A stretch of DNA of 64,000 nucleotides, taken from NCBI RefSeq assembly GCF_004331175.1, contig NZ_SJOD01000003.1, positions 124,001 to 188,000 of the forward strand, given 5' to 3'. Shown piece after piece: positions 16,749 through 29,257 of this stretch (its first letter is position 1; each line of letters begins with the position of its first letter). Below the pieces are notes generated by a model, which was not told the DNA's origin, made no database searches, and saw only the letters and a program-made list of their open reading frames with translations. The translations under genes were made by a program, and so were the position numbers. Source of the DNA: Acinetobacter sp. ANC 4178 (lineage in GTDB: Bacteria > Pseudomonadota > Gammaproteobacteria > Pseudomonadales > Moraxellaceae).

Positions 16749-19049
16749 TTAGTGTTGATGTGTTGTTGTATCTTTTGGTGTATTCAAGTTCAAAGATGGT
16801 GTCTCATCAAAGAAGTTCCACGGCTTAAGCAATACATTCACCCATTCCGTAGGCATGATTGGCCACTCTTCTGCACGAGCCACATGTGTTGTCCCCGTGG
16901 TTAACCACACCACCAAGTCTTTGTTGTCGATGTTGTCGTTATTTTGAACAAATTGCCCCAAACCTGTATCTTTGTCAGAACGGTTTGGATATGCACCCTC
17001 AGGATATAATTCTGTAGGATTATATTTGGTGACCCAAATTTGCTTGTCCATGAAGTTTAAACGCTTGAATAACCATTCATCTGGACTAAAGTTTGCACCT
17101 TTGGCGATTGGGTGTGTACCACCAGCAAATGGTATCAGTTGATAAGAAACTGGATTGCCGACTTTGTTCTCTTTCGAATAATTACTGATTAAACGAATGG
17201 TCGATGGATTAAATTTCTCTGCTGCTTCTTGTTCGTTATTCACAACATGCTTTTCGATTTCCATCGTGCTCTTACGCACACCTTTTTTATTCACATTCAC
17301 AACTGGGTTCATGTGGGTCAGTGTATTGTTCTCACCATCGACATCTAAATCTAGACGGAAGTTATAAATATGCTGATGGGTTGTTCCCACAATATTATGA
17401 TCAATCAAAGTACCGTAACGGGTGTCTTCTTTGGCTGTTGCATCATGCATCGTTGAAGCTTTTACCCCTTTCACCGCTTCAATACCTGTAGCACCCGCAT
17501 TAATCCCTATGGTGCCATTGTCTGAGAAGACCCAGTCAAACATGTAGTCATAGTTACCGACTGTACTAATCCAGCGCACCACAAGCTCACGGCGCTCGGC
17601 ACTTACATTGGTTTGCCCCATTTCCTGATGTTTAAACTCTGGTCCCGCATAACGTTCAAATACAGCAATTGCATTTGGAATCGTCATTGGTTTACCTTCG
17701 TAATCAGCAATCACTGCATCAAGCAGTACAGCATTCTCAGGAACATCCTTACCCCGCTCAATAGATGAGGTCAACGTACCCATTCCATATTCACCAGAGT
17801 CGAGATAAGACTTGAAGTACCAGCCCATGTCTGGATCACCGTAAGGAACCACCATGCCGCCAAGGTTTCCTTGGTACATCACCTTGCGTTTTACACCTTT
17901 ATCTTTAAACGTAACGGTACCGACTTGTAGACCTACACGAGAATCAAGCCCGACATGGAAACACCAGTTACCCCAGTGGATATACTGCCCTGAGATGCTG
18001 TAGTTTTTCCCCTCAGGTTCCACAATATTTAAAGGCTTACGTGTTTGTGCCTTTTTATCACGACCATCATAAGGACGTGGTGTCATAGGTACAGGCACTA
18101 AACTGCCTTCTTCAATTTTGACAATTTTCTTTTTGTCTAAATCAACCACAGCAACTAGATTTTCAATTGGATGTGCCCAGTAGTTACCATCACCCACATC
18201 AAGATAACTGACAATTTTCAGTAGGCTAAGTTCTTTGTTTAAACCATCTTCACCACCAAAATATCCTACAGTCAGTGGTGTACCCACGACTTTGGTCACA
18301 TCTGTAATGCCACGTTTTGCTAACGCAGCTTTGTACTCTGGACTCTTTTGAATAACTTCTTGGACCATCATAAAGTCATCCAACAACACCATGCCATGCG
18401 TTGCAGGCAAGACCTTCCAAGCCGTCACTTGTTGTGTGTTCAGATCAACCACACCCTCAATAATATTACCGCTTTGCAATAAGCTAAATTCGGCTAAGCG
18501 TGGGCCTTTATACTCAGTATGATTCAGTACACTGTTCCAAACCGCATTTTTCTCAGGCTCTTGCAAACGAATACGACTGAAACGTAATGCTTTTGGTGCA
18601 CGTTGATCTGCCTGAATAATTTTAGTCACTGACTGAATTTCTTCTGTCGTTAAAGTATTTAACGGATGCTTTACCGTTTCAACTTGAAAAGTTTGATCAA
18701 GTCCAGATTGGAAAATCTCATTCGCCAATGTTTCAGATGCCATAGCTTGACCATCTTTTACAATAATGGGTGCTGAAATTTTTAATGGCTTGCCATTCAC
18801 CATAATGGTGGTTGAATTGGGTTTTGCTCGGACTAAGGTCGAGTTTTTGCTGATGGTGTAGACATTGGCATATTGATCTTGCTGTACCGTTGCACCAACC
18901 GATTGCATGGCTTGTTGTAACGGTAACATTTTCGCTGCTTCACCATGCGCCATAGCTTGAGTTGCACATGCACCAATTGCCATTACACCAACAACATTTG
19001 ATATTTGTTTAAGATATTTTTTCAGCATTTGTGAATGTAATGTTTTCAT
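16749..19049 (-). CDS. tynA: Copper-containing primary amine oxidase (tyramine oxidase)
   Basis: A 766-aa periplasmic enzyme that oxidises primary amines such as tyramine or phenylethylamine to aldehydes, releasing ammonia and H2O2. A signal peptide ends near AMAHG. An N-terminal copper amine oxidase domain resembles that of E. coli TynA, with the strands VYTISKNSTLVRAKPNSTTIMVNG. The cofactor motif NYDY lies near residue 500, and its first Tyr becomes topaquinone. Copper ligands are HQH near residue 560 and a His near residue 725 (TTHVARAEEWPIMP). AAGGA lies 8 bp before the ATG at 19049. It sits between a LuxR-type regulator and a TorF-type porin. Confidence 0.95.
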   Translation of the reverse strand: MKTLHSQMLKKYLKQISNVVGVMAIGACATQAMAHGEAAKMLPLQQAMQSVGATVQQDQYANVYTISKNSTLVRAKPNSTTIMVNGKPLKISAPIIVKDGQAMASETLANEIFQSGLDQTFQVETVKHPLNTLTTEEIQSVTKIIQADQRAPKALRFSRIRLQEPEKNAVWNSVLNHTEYKGPRLAEFSLLQSGNIIEGVVDLNTQQVTAWKVLPATHGMVLLDDFMMVQEVIQKSPEYKAALAKRGITDVTKVVGTPLTVGYFGGEDGLNKELSLLKIVSYLDVGDGNYWAHPIENLVAVVDLDKKKIVKIEEGSLVPVPMTPRPYDGRDKKAQTRKPLNIVEPEGKNYSISGQYIHWGNWCFHVGLDSRVGLQVGTVTFKDKGVKRKVMYQGNLGGMVVPYGDPDMGWYFKSYLDSGEYGMGTLTSSIERGKDVPENAVLLDAVIADYEGKPMTIPNAIAVFERYAGPEFKHQEMGQTNVSAERRELVVRWISTVGNYDYMFDWVFSDNGTIGINAGATGIEAVKGVKASTMHDATAKEDTRYGTLIDHNIVGTTHQHIYNFRLDLDVDGENNTLTHMNPVVNVNKKGVRKSTMEIEKHVVNNEQEAAEKFNPSTIRLISNYSKENKVGNPVSYQLIPFAGGTHPIAKGANFSPDEWLFKRLNFMDKQIWVTKYNPTELYPEGAYPNRSDKDTGLGQFVQNNDNIDNKDLVVWLTTGTTHVARAEEWPIMPTEWVNVLLKPWNFFDETPSLNLNTPKDTTTHQH

Positions 19050-19114
19050 CGCGGATTTCCTTAGCCTTACAAACTGTTTTTCTATGCTGAAAAATTACGC
19101 TGTTCCCTATACAA

Positions 19115-19140
19115 AAAAATCATCCCAAAGGATGATTTTT
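19115..19140 (-). terminator. Intrinsic terminator, LuxR-type gene
   Basis: An 11-bp stem (AAAAATCATCC / GGATGATTTTT) with a 4-nt loop. It separates the LuxR-type gene from the amine oxidase gene, so the two have separate transcripts. Confidence 0.85.
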
Positions 19141-19179
19141 AAAATTGAAGATAGATTGCATTTTAATCTATTAAGGAGG

Positions 19180-19854
19180 TCAGCCAGACAGTACACGGCT
19201 CATTAATTCCTGACGGCTTCTGACCTGTGTTTTTTGATAGATATGCTGTAGGTGGGTTTTAATGGTGGATATTCCACAATGCATTTCATTTGCAAGCGCT
19301 TGATTATTTAAACCTTTGCATAACAAGCCTAATATTTTAGATTCTTGTCGGGTTAGTGACTCTGTTAGACCTTCATTAAATAGACTGACCTGATGGCTAG
19401 AAACATCATAAATTTGATTAAAACAACATGCTGTTAAATCATAAAATGACTCTATCATTTTTAATTCTTGATCGGAAAATTCCGTATACGCTGAAGATCG
19501 AACTAAACTCATACCACGTACAGGAACCCCATTCTGCCTAAAAAAAAGCTCAATCGTGTCTTTTACATCCCATTTTTTTCTAAAGTCATCATAGTCTTCA
19601 TTCGATTCGGCTGCTTGTAATACACTAAACTTCATATCAGCTTGATGGTATGCAAAACGAAAATGCACAGGATCAAAATATTGCATACGCCCCAAGTATT
19701 CATTCACTGCTTGATAAGGTATGCCCTTGAACAAGTATTGACTCGCTGTTGTTTCAGCGTCGATCTGAAATGCAACCAATCCATCAAATGGCAGCACTTT
19801 TTGGATATTACGGGTGAACTCTTCGCTGAACTGATTCCAATTTACCGCTTGCAT
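19180..19854 (-). CDS. LuxR-family transcriptional regulator
   Basis: A 224-aa one-component regulator. The C-terminal 60 residues form the GerE/LuxR winged-helix domain: LTRQESKILGLLCKGLNNQA, then IAxEM-type helix and CGISTIKTHLQHIYQKTQV. The N-terminal 150 residues resemble a GAF/PAS-like or autoinducer-binding fold but lack a motif I can assign to a ligand. Its position directly upstream of the amine oxidase gene on the same strand suggests it controls amine oxidation; that is inference. It has its own terminator. Confidence 0.85.
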   Translation of the reverse strand: MQAVNWNQFSEEFTRNIQKVLPFDGLVAFQIDAETTASQYLFKGIPYQAVNEYLGRMQYFDPVHFRFAYHQADMKFSVLQAAESNEDYDDFRKKWDVKDTIELFFRQNGVPVRGMSLVRSSAYTEFSDQELKMIESFYDLTACCFNQIYDVSSHQVSLFNEGLTESLTRQESKILGLLCKGLNNQALANEMHCGISTIKTHLQHIYQKTQVRSRQELMSRVLSG

Positions 19855-19929
19855 CGTATCAAGACACTATTTTGAAAGAATACTTGCTCAGAGCAATTTA
19901 TGTACCAAATGTAATGCGATAAACGTAAA

Positions 19930-19961
19930 AAAGCGCATGCTACCTAAGTAACACACGCTTT
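19930..19961 (-). terminator. Intrinsic terminator, sucCD
   Basis: On the minus strand AAAGCG / CGCTTT form the stem base with further inner pairs (GTG/CAT, TAC/GTA) and a TTTTTT tract. It lies 26 bp after the sucD stop codon. Confidence 0.65.
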
Positions 19962-19986
19962 CTATACTCAATGAGTCTGAAAAAAA

Positions 19987-20877
19987 TTAAGCTAAACCTT
20001 TTTCTTTCAATACTTGCAACATGGTAGAACCGAGCTCGGCAGGACTCCGTGTATACGCCATTCCAGCACGTTCAAAGGCTGCAAATTTTTCTTCAGCAGT
20101 CCCCTTACCACCTGAAATAATCGCACCAGCATGCCCCATACGCTTACCTTTTGGTGCGGTTACTCCTGCAATATAACCCACGACAGGTTTAGTAACATTC
20201 GACTGAATATATTCAGCTGCTTCTTCTTCAGCCGAACCTCCAATTTCACCAATCATGATAATGGCATCTGTATCTGGATCATCTTGGAATAGTTTTAATG
20301 CATCAATTTGGTTCATACCCGGAATTGGGTCGCCACCAATACCGATACAGGTGGATTGCCCAAGACCCAGTTTAGTGGTCTGTGCAACAGCTTCGTAAGT
20401 TAGAGTCCCTGAACGTGAAATAATCCCGATACGACCCGGTTGATGAATATGACCCGGCATAATTCCAATCTTACATTCGCCTGGTGTAATCACTCCAGGA
20501 CAGTTTGGACCGACTAAACGTGTTCCATTGCCATTGGTCTCTAAATAACGTTTGGCTTTTAACATGTCTAAGGTTGGTACACCTTCGGTAATGACCACAA
20601 TCAGTCCAACCCCTGAATCGACAGCTTCAATAATCGAATCAAGTACATAAGGTGCTGGTACATAAATCACAGATGCGTCTGCTTGCGTTTCGCGCACAGC
20701 ATCTTTCATGGTATTAAAGACGGGTAAATCTAAATGCGTCGTGCCACCTTTACCCGGAGTCACCCCACCCACGACTTTGGTTCCATAGTCGAGTGCTTGT
20801 GCAGAATGGAACGTACCATTTTTACCTGTGAAACCTTGTACCAATACTTTTGTGTTTTTATTAATTAATACGCTCAT
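19987..20877 (-). CDS. sucD: Succinyl-CoA synthetase, alpha subunit
   Basis: A 296-aa cytosolic subunit that binds CoA and carries the phosphorylated histidine; with SucC it converts succinyl-CoA to succinate with ATP or GTP formation. Visible are the Rossmann CoA site ([20 protein letters not shown]) at residue 13, and the phospho-His loop [17 protein letters not shown] near residue 249, where the His lies. Length is standard. AAGGA lies 8 bp before the ATG. It follows sucC by 11 bp. Confidence 0.98.
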   Translation of the reverse strand: MSVLINKNTKVLVQGFTGKNGTFHSAQALDYGTKVVGGVTPGKGGTTHLDLPVFNTMKDAVRETQADASVIYVPAPYVLDSIIEAVDSGVGLIVVITEGVPTLDMLKAKRYLETNGNGTRLVGPNCPGVITPGECKIGIMPGHIHQPGRIGIISRSGTLTYEAVAQTTKLGLGQSTCIGIGGDPIPGMNQIDALKLFQDDPDTDAIIMIGEIGGSAEEEAAEYIQSNVTKPVVGYIAGVTAPKGKRMGHAGAIISGGKGTAEEKFAAFERAGMAYTRSPAELGSTMLQVLKEKGLA

Positions 20878-20888
20878 GATGGCATTCC

Positions 20889-22055
20889 TTATGCTTTTAC
20901 TGCTGCAACAATTTTTTCTGCTGCATCAGCCAAGCCGTTTGCAGAAGTTAATTTCAAACCTGATTCATCTAGAATTTTTGCACCCAATTCCGCATTGTTG
21001 CCTTCTAAACGAACCACGACAGGAACACTCACATGTACTTCCTGAACCGCAGCAATAATGGCTTCTGCAATCATGTCACAACGAACAATACCGCCAAAAA
21101 TGTTAATCAAAACGCCTTGTACCGAGGTATCTGCCAAGATCAATTTAAATGCTTCAATAACGCGCTCTTTGGTTGCACCACCACCGACATCTAAAAAGTT
21201 TGCAGGTTGCCCACCATATAGTTTAATGATGTCCATGGTTGCCATTGCCAAACCTGCACCATTGACCATACATCCAATATTGCCTTCTAAAGCAACATAG
21301 TTCAGATCAAATTCAGATGCTTTTAATTCACGTTCATTTTCTTGTGATTTATCTCGAAGTGCAGAAACTTCTGGCAAACGATATAAAGCATTTGAATCAA
21401 TACCAACTTTGGCATCGACACATAAGATTTCACCATTTTCACGAACAGATAATGGGTTAATCTCAAATAAAGCAAAATCATTTTCAATAAATGCCTGATA
21501 TGCAGCTGTCATAATTTTCACAAATTGCGCAACCTGAGCATCTTTTAATTTCAAAGCAAATGCAACTTCACGTGCTTGAAAAGGCTGTAACCCTACTAAT
21601 GGATCTACTTCTACTTTGATAATTTTTTCTGGGGTTTCTTCTGCAACTTTTTCAATTTCAACACCACCTTCAGTCGATGCCATAAAAGTTACGCGTCGAC
21701 TTGAACGATCAACGACTGCACCAAGATATAACTCACGTTCTACTGGATAGACATCCTCACAAACCAAAACGCTATTCACGGGCTGTCCATTGGCATCAGT
21801 CTGATAAGTAACTAAACGAGTACCGATGATATGGTTTGCATAATCTGCCGCTTCAATACTGGATTTTACAACTTTAACACCGCCAGCTTTACCACGACCA
21901 CCAGCATGTACCTGCGCTTTCATGACCGCAAATTTTCCACCAAGTTGCTCGAAGGCTTTTACAGCTTCTTCTGCATTGGTTGCCAATACACCGTCTTGAA
22001 CAGGCATACCATATTTTTTTAATAACGCTTTGGCTTGATACTCATGTAGATTCAT
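20889..22055 (-). CDS. sucC: Succinyl-CoA synthetase, beta subunit
   Basis: A 388-aa subunit with the N-terminal ATP-grasp fold ([20 protein letters not shown]) and the nucleotide loop [18 protein letters not shown] near residue 46. The succinate-site loop [12 protein letters not shown] is near residue 322. It binds nucleotide and succinate and pairs with SucD. AAGG precedes the ATG by 7 bp. It is the first gene of the sucCD unit. A terminator separates it from lpd upstream, so it needs its own promoter within 22056-22200. Confidence 0.98.
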   Translation of the reverse strand: MNLHEYQAKALLKKYGMPVQDGVLATNAEEAVKAFEQLGGKFAVMKAQVHAGGRGKAGGVKVVKSSIEAADYANHIIGTRLVTYQTDANGQPVNSVLVCEDVYPVERELYLGAVVDRSSRRVTFMASTEGGVEIEKVAEETPEKIIKVEVDPLVGLQPFQAREVAFALKLKDAQVAQFVKIMTAAYQAFIENDFALFEINPLSVRENGEILCVDAKVGIDSNALYRLPEVSALRDKSQENERELKASEFDLNYVALEGNIGCMVNGAGLAMATMDIIKLYGGQPANFLDVGGGATKERVIEAFKLILADTSVQGVLINIFGGIVRCDMIAEAIIAAVQEVHVSVPVVVRLEGNNAELGAKILDESGLKLTSANGLADAAEKIVAAVKA

Positions 22056-22200
22056 TGACTAACCTTTTACTACTTCTTTGCTTTGTTATGGACTGACTAA
22101 TCCCTAGACTCACGTCTTATTTGGTATTAGTCCTTATTACATTTTTTCTTTCTTATTTGTAGTAGATTGTTCTGCTAAAAACAACCTTTAATCAAAAAAA

Positions 22201-22222
22201 AAGAGCGGTTAAAACCGCTCTT
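22201..22222 (-). terminator. Intrinsic terminator, sucAB-lpd operon
   Basis: AAGAGCGGTT / AACCGCTCTT is a 10-bp stem, realistically with a 6-nt loop, with T and A runs on both sides. It lies 8 bp past the lpd stop codon. Confidence 0.85.
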
Positions 22223-22230
22223 TTCTTATC

Positions 22231-23707
<1,477 letters not shown>

Positions 23708-23724
23708 TATTTTTATTCTATCGA

Positions 23725-24942
23725 TTAAAGGTCAAGGATCAATTTAGCAGGTTCTTCTAACAATTCTTTGATTGTTACCAAGAAACCAACTGCTTCTTTA
23801 CCATCGATTAAACGGTGGTCATAAGAAAGCGCTAAATACATCATCGGTAAGATTTCTACTTGACCGTTTACAGCCATTGGACGCTCTTGGATTTTATGCA
23901 TACCCAAAATCGCAGTTTGTGGTGTATTCAAAATCGGAGTTGATAACAATGAACCGAACGTACCACCATTAGTAATGGTGAACGTACCGCCAGTCATGTC
24001 TTCGATGCCCAACTTGCCATCACGTGCTTTGTAAGCAAAGTCACGGATGCCATTTTCAACTTCAGCATAGTTCATGCGATCTGTATCACGAAGCACAGGT
24101 ACAACTAGACCGCGCTCAGAAGATACTGCTACACCGATGTCATAGTAACCGTGGTAAACAATGTCATCACCATCAATTGAAGCATTCACTGCTGGGTAGC
24201 GTTTAAGCGCTTCAGTTGCCGCTTTAACAAAGAAAGACATAAAACCAAGACGCGCACCATGACGCTTCTCAAATGCATCTTTATATTGTGCACGCATTTC
24301 CATGATTGGCTTCATGTTCACTTCGTTAAACGTTGTCAACATTGCAGTTTCTTGAGTTGCTGCAAGTAAACGTTCAGCTACACGCTTACGAAGACGTGTC
24401 ATTGGAACACGTTTTTCGATGCGCTCACCCACCGCAACGCTTAAAGGCGCTGCTGCAGTAGCCGCTGGCTTAGTTTGGTGATTTGCAACATCTTCTTTAG
24501 TGATACGGCCACCGCGACCAGTACCTGCAACGTCAGTAGCTGCAATACCAGTTTCAGTTAATGCTTTACGTACAGCAGGAGCTTGATCTTGAACTTGTTG
24601 AGCACGTTCAACTACTGGTGCAGCACCCGCTTGAGTATTTGCAGCAGCTTGTTCAACTTTTGCTTCACCTTGAACTGCTTCTGTTGCAGCAGCACCAGAA
24701 ACCGCACCTTCTTCAAACTGAGCAATTACTTCAGCAGAAAGAACTGTGTCGCCTTCACCTTTAATGATTGTAACGATTGTACCGTCAGCAGGAGCAACGA
24801 CTTCTAAAACAACTTTGTCGGTTTCAATGTCACAGATCACTTCATCACGTGATACTGCTTCACCTGGTTGTTTGTGCCAAGTTGCAATCGTACCGTCTGC
24901 AACTGACTCTGGGAATACCGGTGCTTTAATTTCGGTTGCCAT
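23725..24942 (-). CDS. sucB: 2-oxoglutarate dehydrogenase E2 (dihydrolipoyl succinyltransferase)
   Basis: A 405-aa core subunit that moves succinyl groups to CoA. A single N-terminal lipoyl domain (about residues 2-75) has the lipoylated Lys in [11 protein letters not shown] near residue 43. An Ala/Pro/Gln-rich linker follows, then the E3-binding domain ([21 protein letters not shown] region, about 120-160), and the catalytic acyltransferase with SYDHRLIDG near residue 374 providing the His. The start overlaps the sucA stop codon by one base (TAATG), so translation is probably coupled; AGGAG lies 9 nt before the ATG. Confidence 0.97.
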   Translation of the reverse strand: MATEIKAPVFPESVADGTIATWHKQPGEAVSRDEVICDIETDKVVLEVVAPADGTIVTIIKGEGDTVLSAEVIAQFEEGAVSGAAATEAVQGEAKVEQAAANTQAGAAPVVERAQQVQDQAPAVRKALTETGIAATDVAGTGRGGRITKEDVANHQTKPAATAAAPLSVAVGERIEKRVPMTRLRKRVAERLLAATQETAMLTTFNEVNMKPIMEMRAQYKDAFEKRHGARLGFMSFFVKAATEALKRYPAVNASIDGDDIVYHGYYDIGVAVSSERGLVVPVLRDTDRMNYAEVENGIRDFAYKARDGKLGIEDMTGGTFTITNGGTFGSLLSTPILNTPQTAILGMHKIQERPMAVNGQVEILPMMYLALSYDHRLIDGKEAVGFLVTIKELLEEPAKLILDL

Positions 24943-27782
24943 TACTTAGAATCTCCTGATTGTTCAGCTACGATCGCTAAAGCGTCATTAACCAGCTGAG
25001 CTTGTTGTTTTGCATGCAAATATGGTGAACCACAAGCCGGTGCAGCAGAAGCTTCACGACCTGCATAACTGATACGTACTGGTTTACCTGATTTCATCAC
25101 ATCATCATATAGACGTGGTGCGATGAATAACCAAGCACCTTGGTTCTTAGGCTCTTCTTGCGTCCAAACAATTTCTTTTACATTTGGATATTGAGCTAGA
25201 ACTTCAGCAATACGTTGTTCTGGGTATGGATACAACTGTTCAATACGAATGATTGCAGTGTTATTTAACTCTTGCTCACGACGTTTCTCAAGCAAGTCGT
25301 AGTAAACCTTACCACCACAAAGAACCAAACGAGTTACGTCTGCTTTGTTGATGTTATCGATTTCATCAATCACCGTTTGGAATGTACCATTTGCAAGTTC
25401 ACTTAAAGTAGACGTTGCAAGTTTGTGACGAAGCAAAGACTTCGGTGACATGATGATCATTGGCTTACGAATTGGGCGAATCGCCTGACGACGTAAAGCA
25501 TGGAAAATCTGCGCAGGTGTTGTTGGAGTCATCACTTGCATGTTGTCTTCAGCACATAGCTGTAAGAAACGTTCTAAACGTGCAGATGAGTGCTCTGGAC
25601 CTTGACCTTCAAAACCGTGCGGAAGAAGCAGAGTTAAACCACACACACGCTCCCACTTGGTTTCGCCAGATGCGATGAACTGATCGATTACCACTTGCGC
25701 ACAGTTTGCGAAGTCACCAAATTGTGCTTCCCAAATCACCAAGCTCTTAGGAAGCGTGGTTGCATAACCATACTCAAAACCTAACACCGCCATTTCAGAC
25801 AATAATGAGTCGTAAATTGCAGTACGTGGTTGGTTTTCTTTGATGTGGCAAAGCGGAATATAGGTAGAACCATCCACTTGGTTATGTAGCTTCGCATGAC
25901 GGTGTGAGAAGGTACCACGACCAACGTCTTCACCAGTTAAACGAACTAAATAGCCATCATCTAAAATAGATGCATAAGCTAAAGTTTCAGCTGCACCCCA
26001 GTTCAAAGGCATTTCGCCAGTTTGCATTTTCAAGCGATCATCAATCACTTTTGCAACTTGACGCTGCATGACAAAGCCTTCAGGAAGCTCACGCATTTTG
26101 AGACCAAGTTCTTTCAAACGGTCTTCAGAGAACGTGGTATCCCAAATGTCTGTATATTCATGACCTAAGTACGGCGTCCAATCTACAAACATTTTTGTAT
26201 TTGGCTCAAGTACCAGCGCATTCGCAACATGTTTACCCGCTTCTAAATCAGAACGGTAATCTTCAACCATTTGATCAGCTTTCGCACGGTCTAACACATT
26301 TTGCTGAACCAATTGGTCTGCATACAATGCACGTGTCGTGGTTTTCTTGTTGATAACTTGATACATCATTGGCTGTGTTGCAGCTGGCTCGTCCGCTTCG
26401 TTATGACCACGACGACGGTAACAGAACATGTCAATTACAACGTCTTTACGGAAAGTATGACGGAAATCATGTGCCAATTGAGCAACAAACAATACCGATT
26501 CAGGATCATCACCGTTCACATGGAAAATCGGCGCTTGGATCATTTTCGCGATGTCCGTACAGTATTCTGTAGAACGCGCATCACGTGGATCAGACGTTGT
26601 GAAACCCACTTGGTTATTCACCACAATGTGAACTGTACCACCCACTGTATAGCCACGAGTTTGTGACATTTGGAAGGTTTCTTGGTTAACACCTTGACCT
26701 GCAAATGCAGCATCACCGTGAACAATTACTGGCAATACATCATCACCGCCAATGTCTTTACGACGAACTTGACGTGCACGTACTGAACCTTCAACCACAG
26801 GGCCGACGATTTCTAAGTGTGATGGGTTAAATGCCAATGCCAAGTGAACTTCGCCACCTTGAGTCATGACGTTTGAAGAGAAACCTTGGTGGTACTTCAC
26901 GTCACCAGAACCTTTTTTATGGATGCTCTTACCTTCGAACTCACCAAATAGGTCTGCTGGGTTTTTACCCATGATGTTCACAAGAAGGTTCAAACGACCA
27001 CGGTGTGGCATACCAATAACAACTTCTTTACAACCTACAGAACCTGCACGTTGAATCAAAGCATCAACCATTGGAATGAAAGATTCGCCACCTTCAACGC
27101 CAAAACGTTTTGCGCCAACGTATTTATTACCTAGGAATTTTTCTAGACCTTCAGCAGCAGTTAAACGCTCCAATACGTGCTTTTTCTGTTCTGCAGTAAA
27201 GTTGAATTGACCACGGGCACCTTCAAGGCGTTGTTGAATCCAGCGTTTTTCTTTGGTATCAACAATGTGCATGTATTCTGCACCAATCGAAGCACAGTAA
27301 GTTGCTTCCATGGCTTGAACCATTTCACCTAAAGTTGCTTCGTCTTTACCAATCAAAAGATTCCCTGTATTGAATACAGTGTCTAAATCCGATTGAGTTA
27401 AGCCATGTGCAGCAAGATCAAGATCTGGCACGATTTCACGTTTTGCCAAACCTAGTGGATCAAGCTTTGCTTTCTGATGACCACGGTTACGATACGCTGC
27501 AATAAGTTGTAATACGCCAATTTGACGACGCTCATGTTCAGTACTAACTGTGCTTTGAACCACCGCCTGAACACGGCTTGAATTGCGGCCTAATAAGAGG
27601 AATTGCTCACGTACATTGCTGTGTGGTTGATCACCTTTCGGGAATTTATCGAAGTATTCGCGCCAATCAGCACCAACTGATTCAGGTGACGTCAAATACT
27701 GCTCATAAAGTTCTTCAATATACGCTGCACTATCAGCGGAAAGTTCAGTGTCAAGACGCAGAGCGTCAGCAACTTCTTGCAT
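24942..27782 (-). CDS. sucA: 2-oxoglutarate dehydrogenase E1
   Basis: A 946-aa thiamine-diphosphate enzyme that decarboxylates 2-oxoglutarate. The N-terminal segment ([20 protein letters not shown]) precedes the ThDP-binding region with [11 protein letters not shown] near residue 243 and the diphosphate motif [16 protein letters not shown] near residue 340. The transketolase-like C-terminal half follows. Two starts are possible: 27794 (MGPQMQEV) and 27782 ([10 protein letters not shown]). AGGA lies 1 bp before the first and 12 bp before the second, so neither is ideal. The second is chosen because it matches the usual E1 N-terminus I recall for the genus. It heads sucAB-lpd. Confidence 0.95.
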   Translation of the reverse strand: MQEVADALRLDTELSADSAAYIEELYEQYLTSPESVGADWREYFDKFPKGDQPHSNVREQFLLLGRNSSRVQAVVQSTVSTEHERRQIGVLQLIAAYRNRGHQKAKLDPLGLAKREIVPDLDLAAHGLTQSDLDTVFNTGNLLIGKDEATLGEMVQAMEATYCASIGAEYMHIVDTKEKRWIQQRLEGARGQFNFTAEQKKHVLERLTAAEGLEKFLGNKYVGAKRFGVEGGESFIPMVDALIQRAGSVGCKEVVIGMPHRGRLNLLVNIMGKNPADLFGEFEGKSIHKKGSGDVKYHQGFSSNVMTQGGEVHLALAFNPSHLEIVGPVVEGSVRARQVRRKDIGGDDVLPVIVHGDAAFAGQGVNQETFQMSQTRGYTVGGTVHIVVNNQVGFTTSDPRDARSTEYCTDIAKMIQAPIFHVNGDDPESVLFVAQLAHDFRHTFRKDVVIDMFCYRRRGHNEADEPAATQPMMYQVINKKTTTRALYADQLVQQNVLDRAKADQMVEDYRSDLEAGKHVANALVLEPNTKMFVDWTPYLGHEYTDIWDTTFSEDRLKELGLKMRELPEGFVMQRQVAKVIDDRLKMQTGEMPLNWGAAETLAYASILDDGYLVRLTGEDVGRGTFSHRHAKLHNQVDGSTYIPLCHIKENQPRTAIYDSLLSEMAVLGFEYGYATTLPKSLVIWEAQFGDFANCAQVVIDQFIASGETKWERVCGLTLLLPHGFEGQGPEHSSARLERFLQLCAEDNMQVMTPTTPAQIFHALRRQAIRPIRKPMIIMSPKSLLRHKLATSTLSELANGTFQTVIDEIDNINKADVTRLVLCGGKVYYDLLEKRREQELNNTAIIRIEQLYPYPEQRIAEVLAQYPNVKEIVWTQEEPKNQGAWLFIAPRLYDDVMKSGKPVRISYAGREASAAPACGSPYLHAKQQAQLVNDALAIVAEQSGDSK

Positions 27783-27845
27783 TTGTGGACCCATTTCCTA
27801 TTGCAAAAATATTTCAGGTGCCTTTTAAGCAACCCAATGATTGAT

Positions 27846-27929
27846 AATGTCAAATTGGTAACATGACATTAGTCCCCAGCAGACATCAGCCTCAGGGCGT
27901 TATCACCACATTAGGAGTATCCTGATGTG
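27846..27929 (-). promoter_or_regulatory. Structured sucA leader candidate
   Basis: Three pairings are visible. A 9-bp hairpin with one mismatch lies at 27907-27929. A pairing ACATCAG/CTGATGT (27883-27889 with 27922-27928) would exclude it. A 7-bp pair lies at 27846-27852/27864-27870. Such alternatives are what a leader regulator would show, but 7-bp matches also arise by chance. Confidence 0.35.
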
Positions 27930-28479
27930 AAAAATGAACAACAACACCCACAATGGCATCATCACTCATCCATATATACTCGACCGAAACCGAGCAATTT
28001 TTTGCAAAATCGTTTTAGAAAAGATAAATTCTTGATTTAGCTTTTCTAAAACCACTTAGAAAGTATGTAAGCACTCAATATATATCAAAAAATGTGTATT
28101 AATTAACCACAGTTTTTTTCAATATAACGATGTATCAAATCGTAACATGTTCCTCTTTCTTCAATTGATTTTTTTGACACATACCATTCATAAATCAGCG
28201 AAATACACATCATATTTTATGCTGTAAACTATGGTGATTTATCATCAATCAAGAAGCAATTTAGACCAAAGTCCTATTTCAGTTTAGCAAATAATAAAAA
28301 AGAGCATCCTCTTACAAACTGCCCTTTTCTAACGTTATATAATAGCATTTATTCTACGCGACAAATGCTTTTCAGCATAAATAATCCGCCCGTTTTTACA
28401 TGAATTGCACAAATTATGTTTACATTTTTGCCCCTTCCCAGCAAAACAGTATTACGCGCGATAATTTTGATGTTTCATA
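27930..28479. other. Long intergenic region between sdhB and sucA
   Basis: About 550 bp, AT-rich and without a convincing coding frame. It follows the sdhB terminator on the minus strand and so must hold the sucA promoter; I could not place the boxes reliably. A weak hairpin near 28298-28330 has a mismatch. Confidence 0.45.
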
Positions 28480-28509
28480 AAAAAAGCACACTCGTAAGTG
28501 TGCTTTTTT
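28480..28509 (-). terminator. Intrinsic terminator, sdhCDAB
   Basis: GCACACT / AGTGTGC with a 4-nt loop is extended by six A-T pairs on each side. It lies 23 bp after the sdhB stop codon. Confidence 0.88.
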
Positions 28510-28532
28510 CAATCATCTTTAATTGCTAAAGA

Positions 28533-29243
28533 TTAGCCCGCCATATCTAAAAGCATGTTACGGATGTGACCGATTGCTTTCGTCGGGTTCAAACCTTTAG
28601 GACATACTGATACACAGTTCATGATCCCTTTACAACGGAACAATGAGAATGGATCGTCAAGACGAGCCAAACGCTCTTGAGTTGCTGTATCACGAGAGTC
28701 GATGATAAAACGGTAAGCATTCAACAATGCTGAAGGACCCAAGAATTTATCAGGGTTCCACCAGAACGATGGGCATGATGTTGAACAACATGCACAAAGA
28801 ATACATTCGTATAAACCATCTAAGTGTTCACGCTCTTCAGGAGCCTGTAAACGTTCTTTTGGTGGTGCAGGTTGGTTATTGATCAAGAATGGATGAATTT
28901 TGTTGTACTGATCGTAGAACTGATTCATATCCACAACTAAATCTTTAACCACTGGCAAACCTGGTAAAGGACGCACAGTGATCACTTCTGGTAAGTCGTT
29001 TAGGTTCCAAAGACACGCTAAACCATTTTTACCATTAATGTTTACACCATCAGAACCACAAATACCTTCACGGCATGAACGACGGAACGTTAAAGTTTCA
29101 TCTTGTACTTTTAATGCAAGAAGCGCATCAAGCAACATACGGTGCTTATCAGTCAACTCTAGCTTAAAAGTTTGCATGTATGGTGCTGCATCCTTATCAG
29201 GATCGTAGCGGTAGATATTAAATGTACGAGTACCTCTACTCAT
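28533..29243 (-). CDS. sdhB: Succinate dehydrogenase iron-sulfur subunit
   Basis: A 236-aa subunit carrying electrons from SdhA's flavin to quinone through three Fe-S clusters. Cysteine groups visible: SCREGICGSDGVNINGKNGLAC near residue 58 (2Fe-2S), ECILCACCSTSCPSFW near residue 146 and CKGIMNCVSVCPKGLNP near residue 203 (4Fe-4S and 3Fe-4S). Length is standard. GGAG precedes the ATG. It follows sdhA by 14 bp and is last in sdhCDAB. Confidence 0.98.
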   Translation of the reverse strand: MSRGTRTFNIYRYDPDKDAAPYMQTFKLELTDKHRMLLDALLALKVQDETLTFRRSCREGICGSDGVNINGKNGLACLWNLNDLPEVITVRPLPGLPVVKDLVVDMNQFYDQYNKIHPFLINNQPAPPKERLQAPEEREHLDGLYECILCACCSTSCPSFWWNPDKFLGPSALLNAYRFIIDSRDTATQERLARLDDPFSLFRCKGIMNCVSVCPKGLNPTKAIGHIRNMLLDMAG

Positions 29244-29257
29244 CTTACTTCTCCCAA

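Noticed and set aside
28298..28330. Hairpin AAAAGAGC ... GCCCTTTT as a terminator
   Set aside because: The stem has a mismatch, a loop of about 16 nt and no gene ending nearby; the sdhB terminator is elsewhere.
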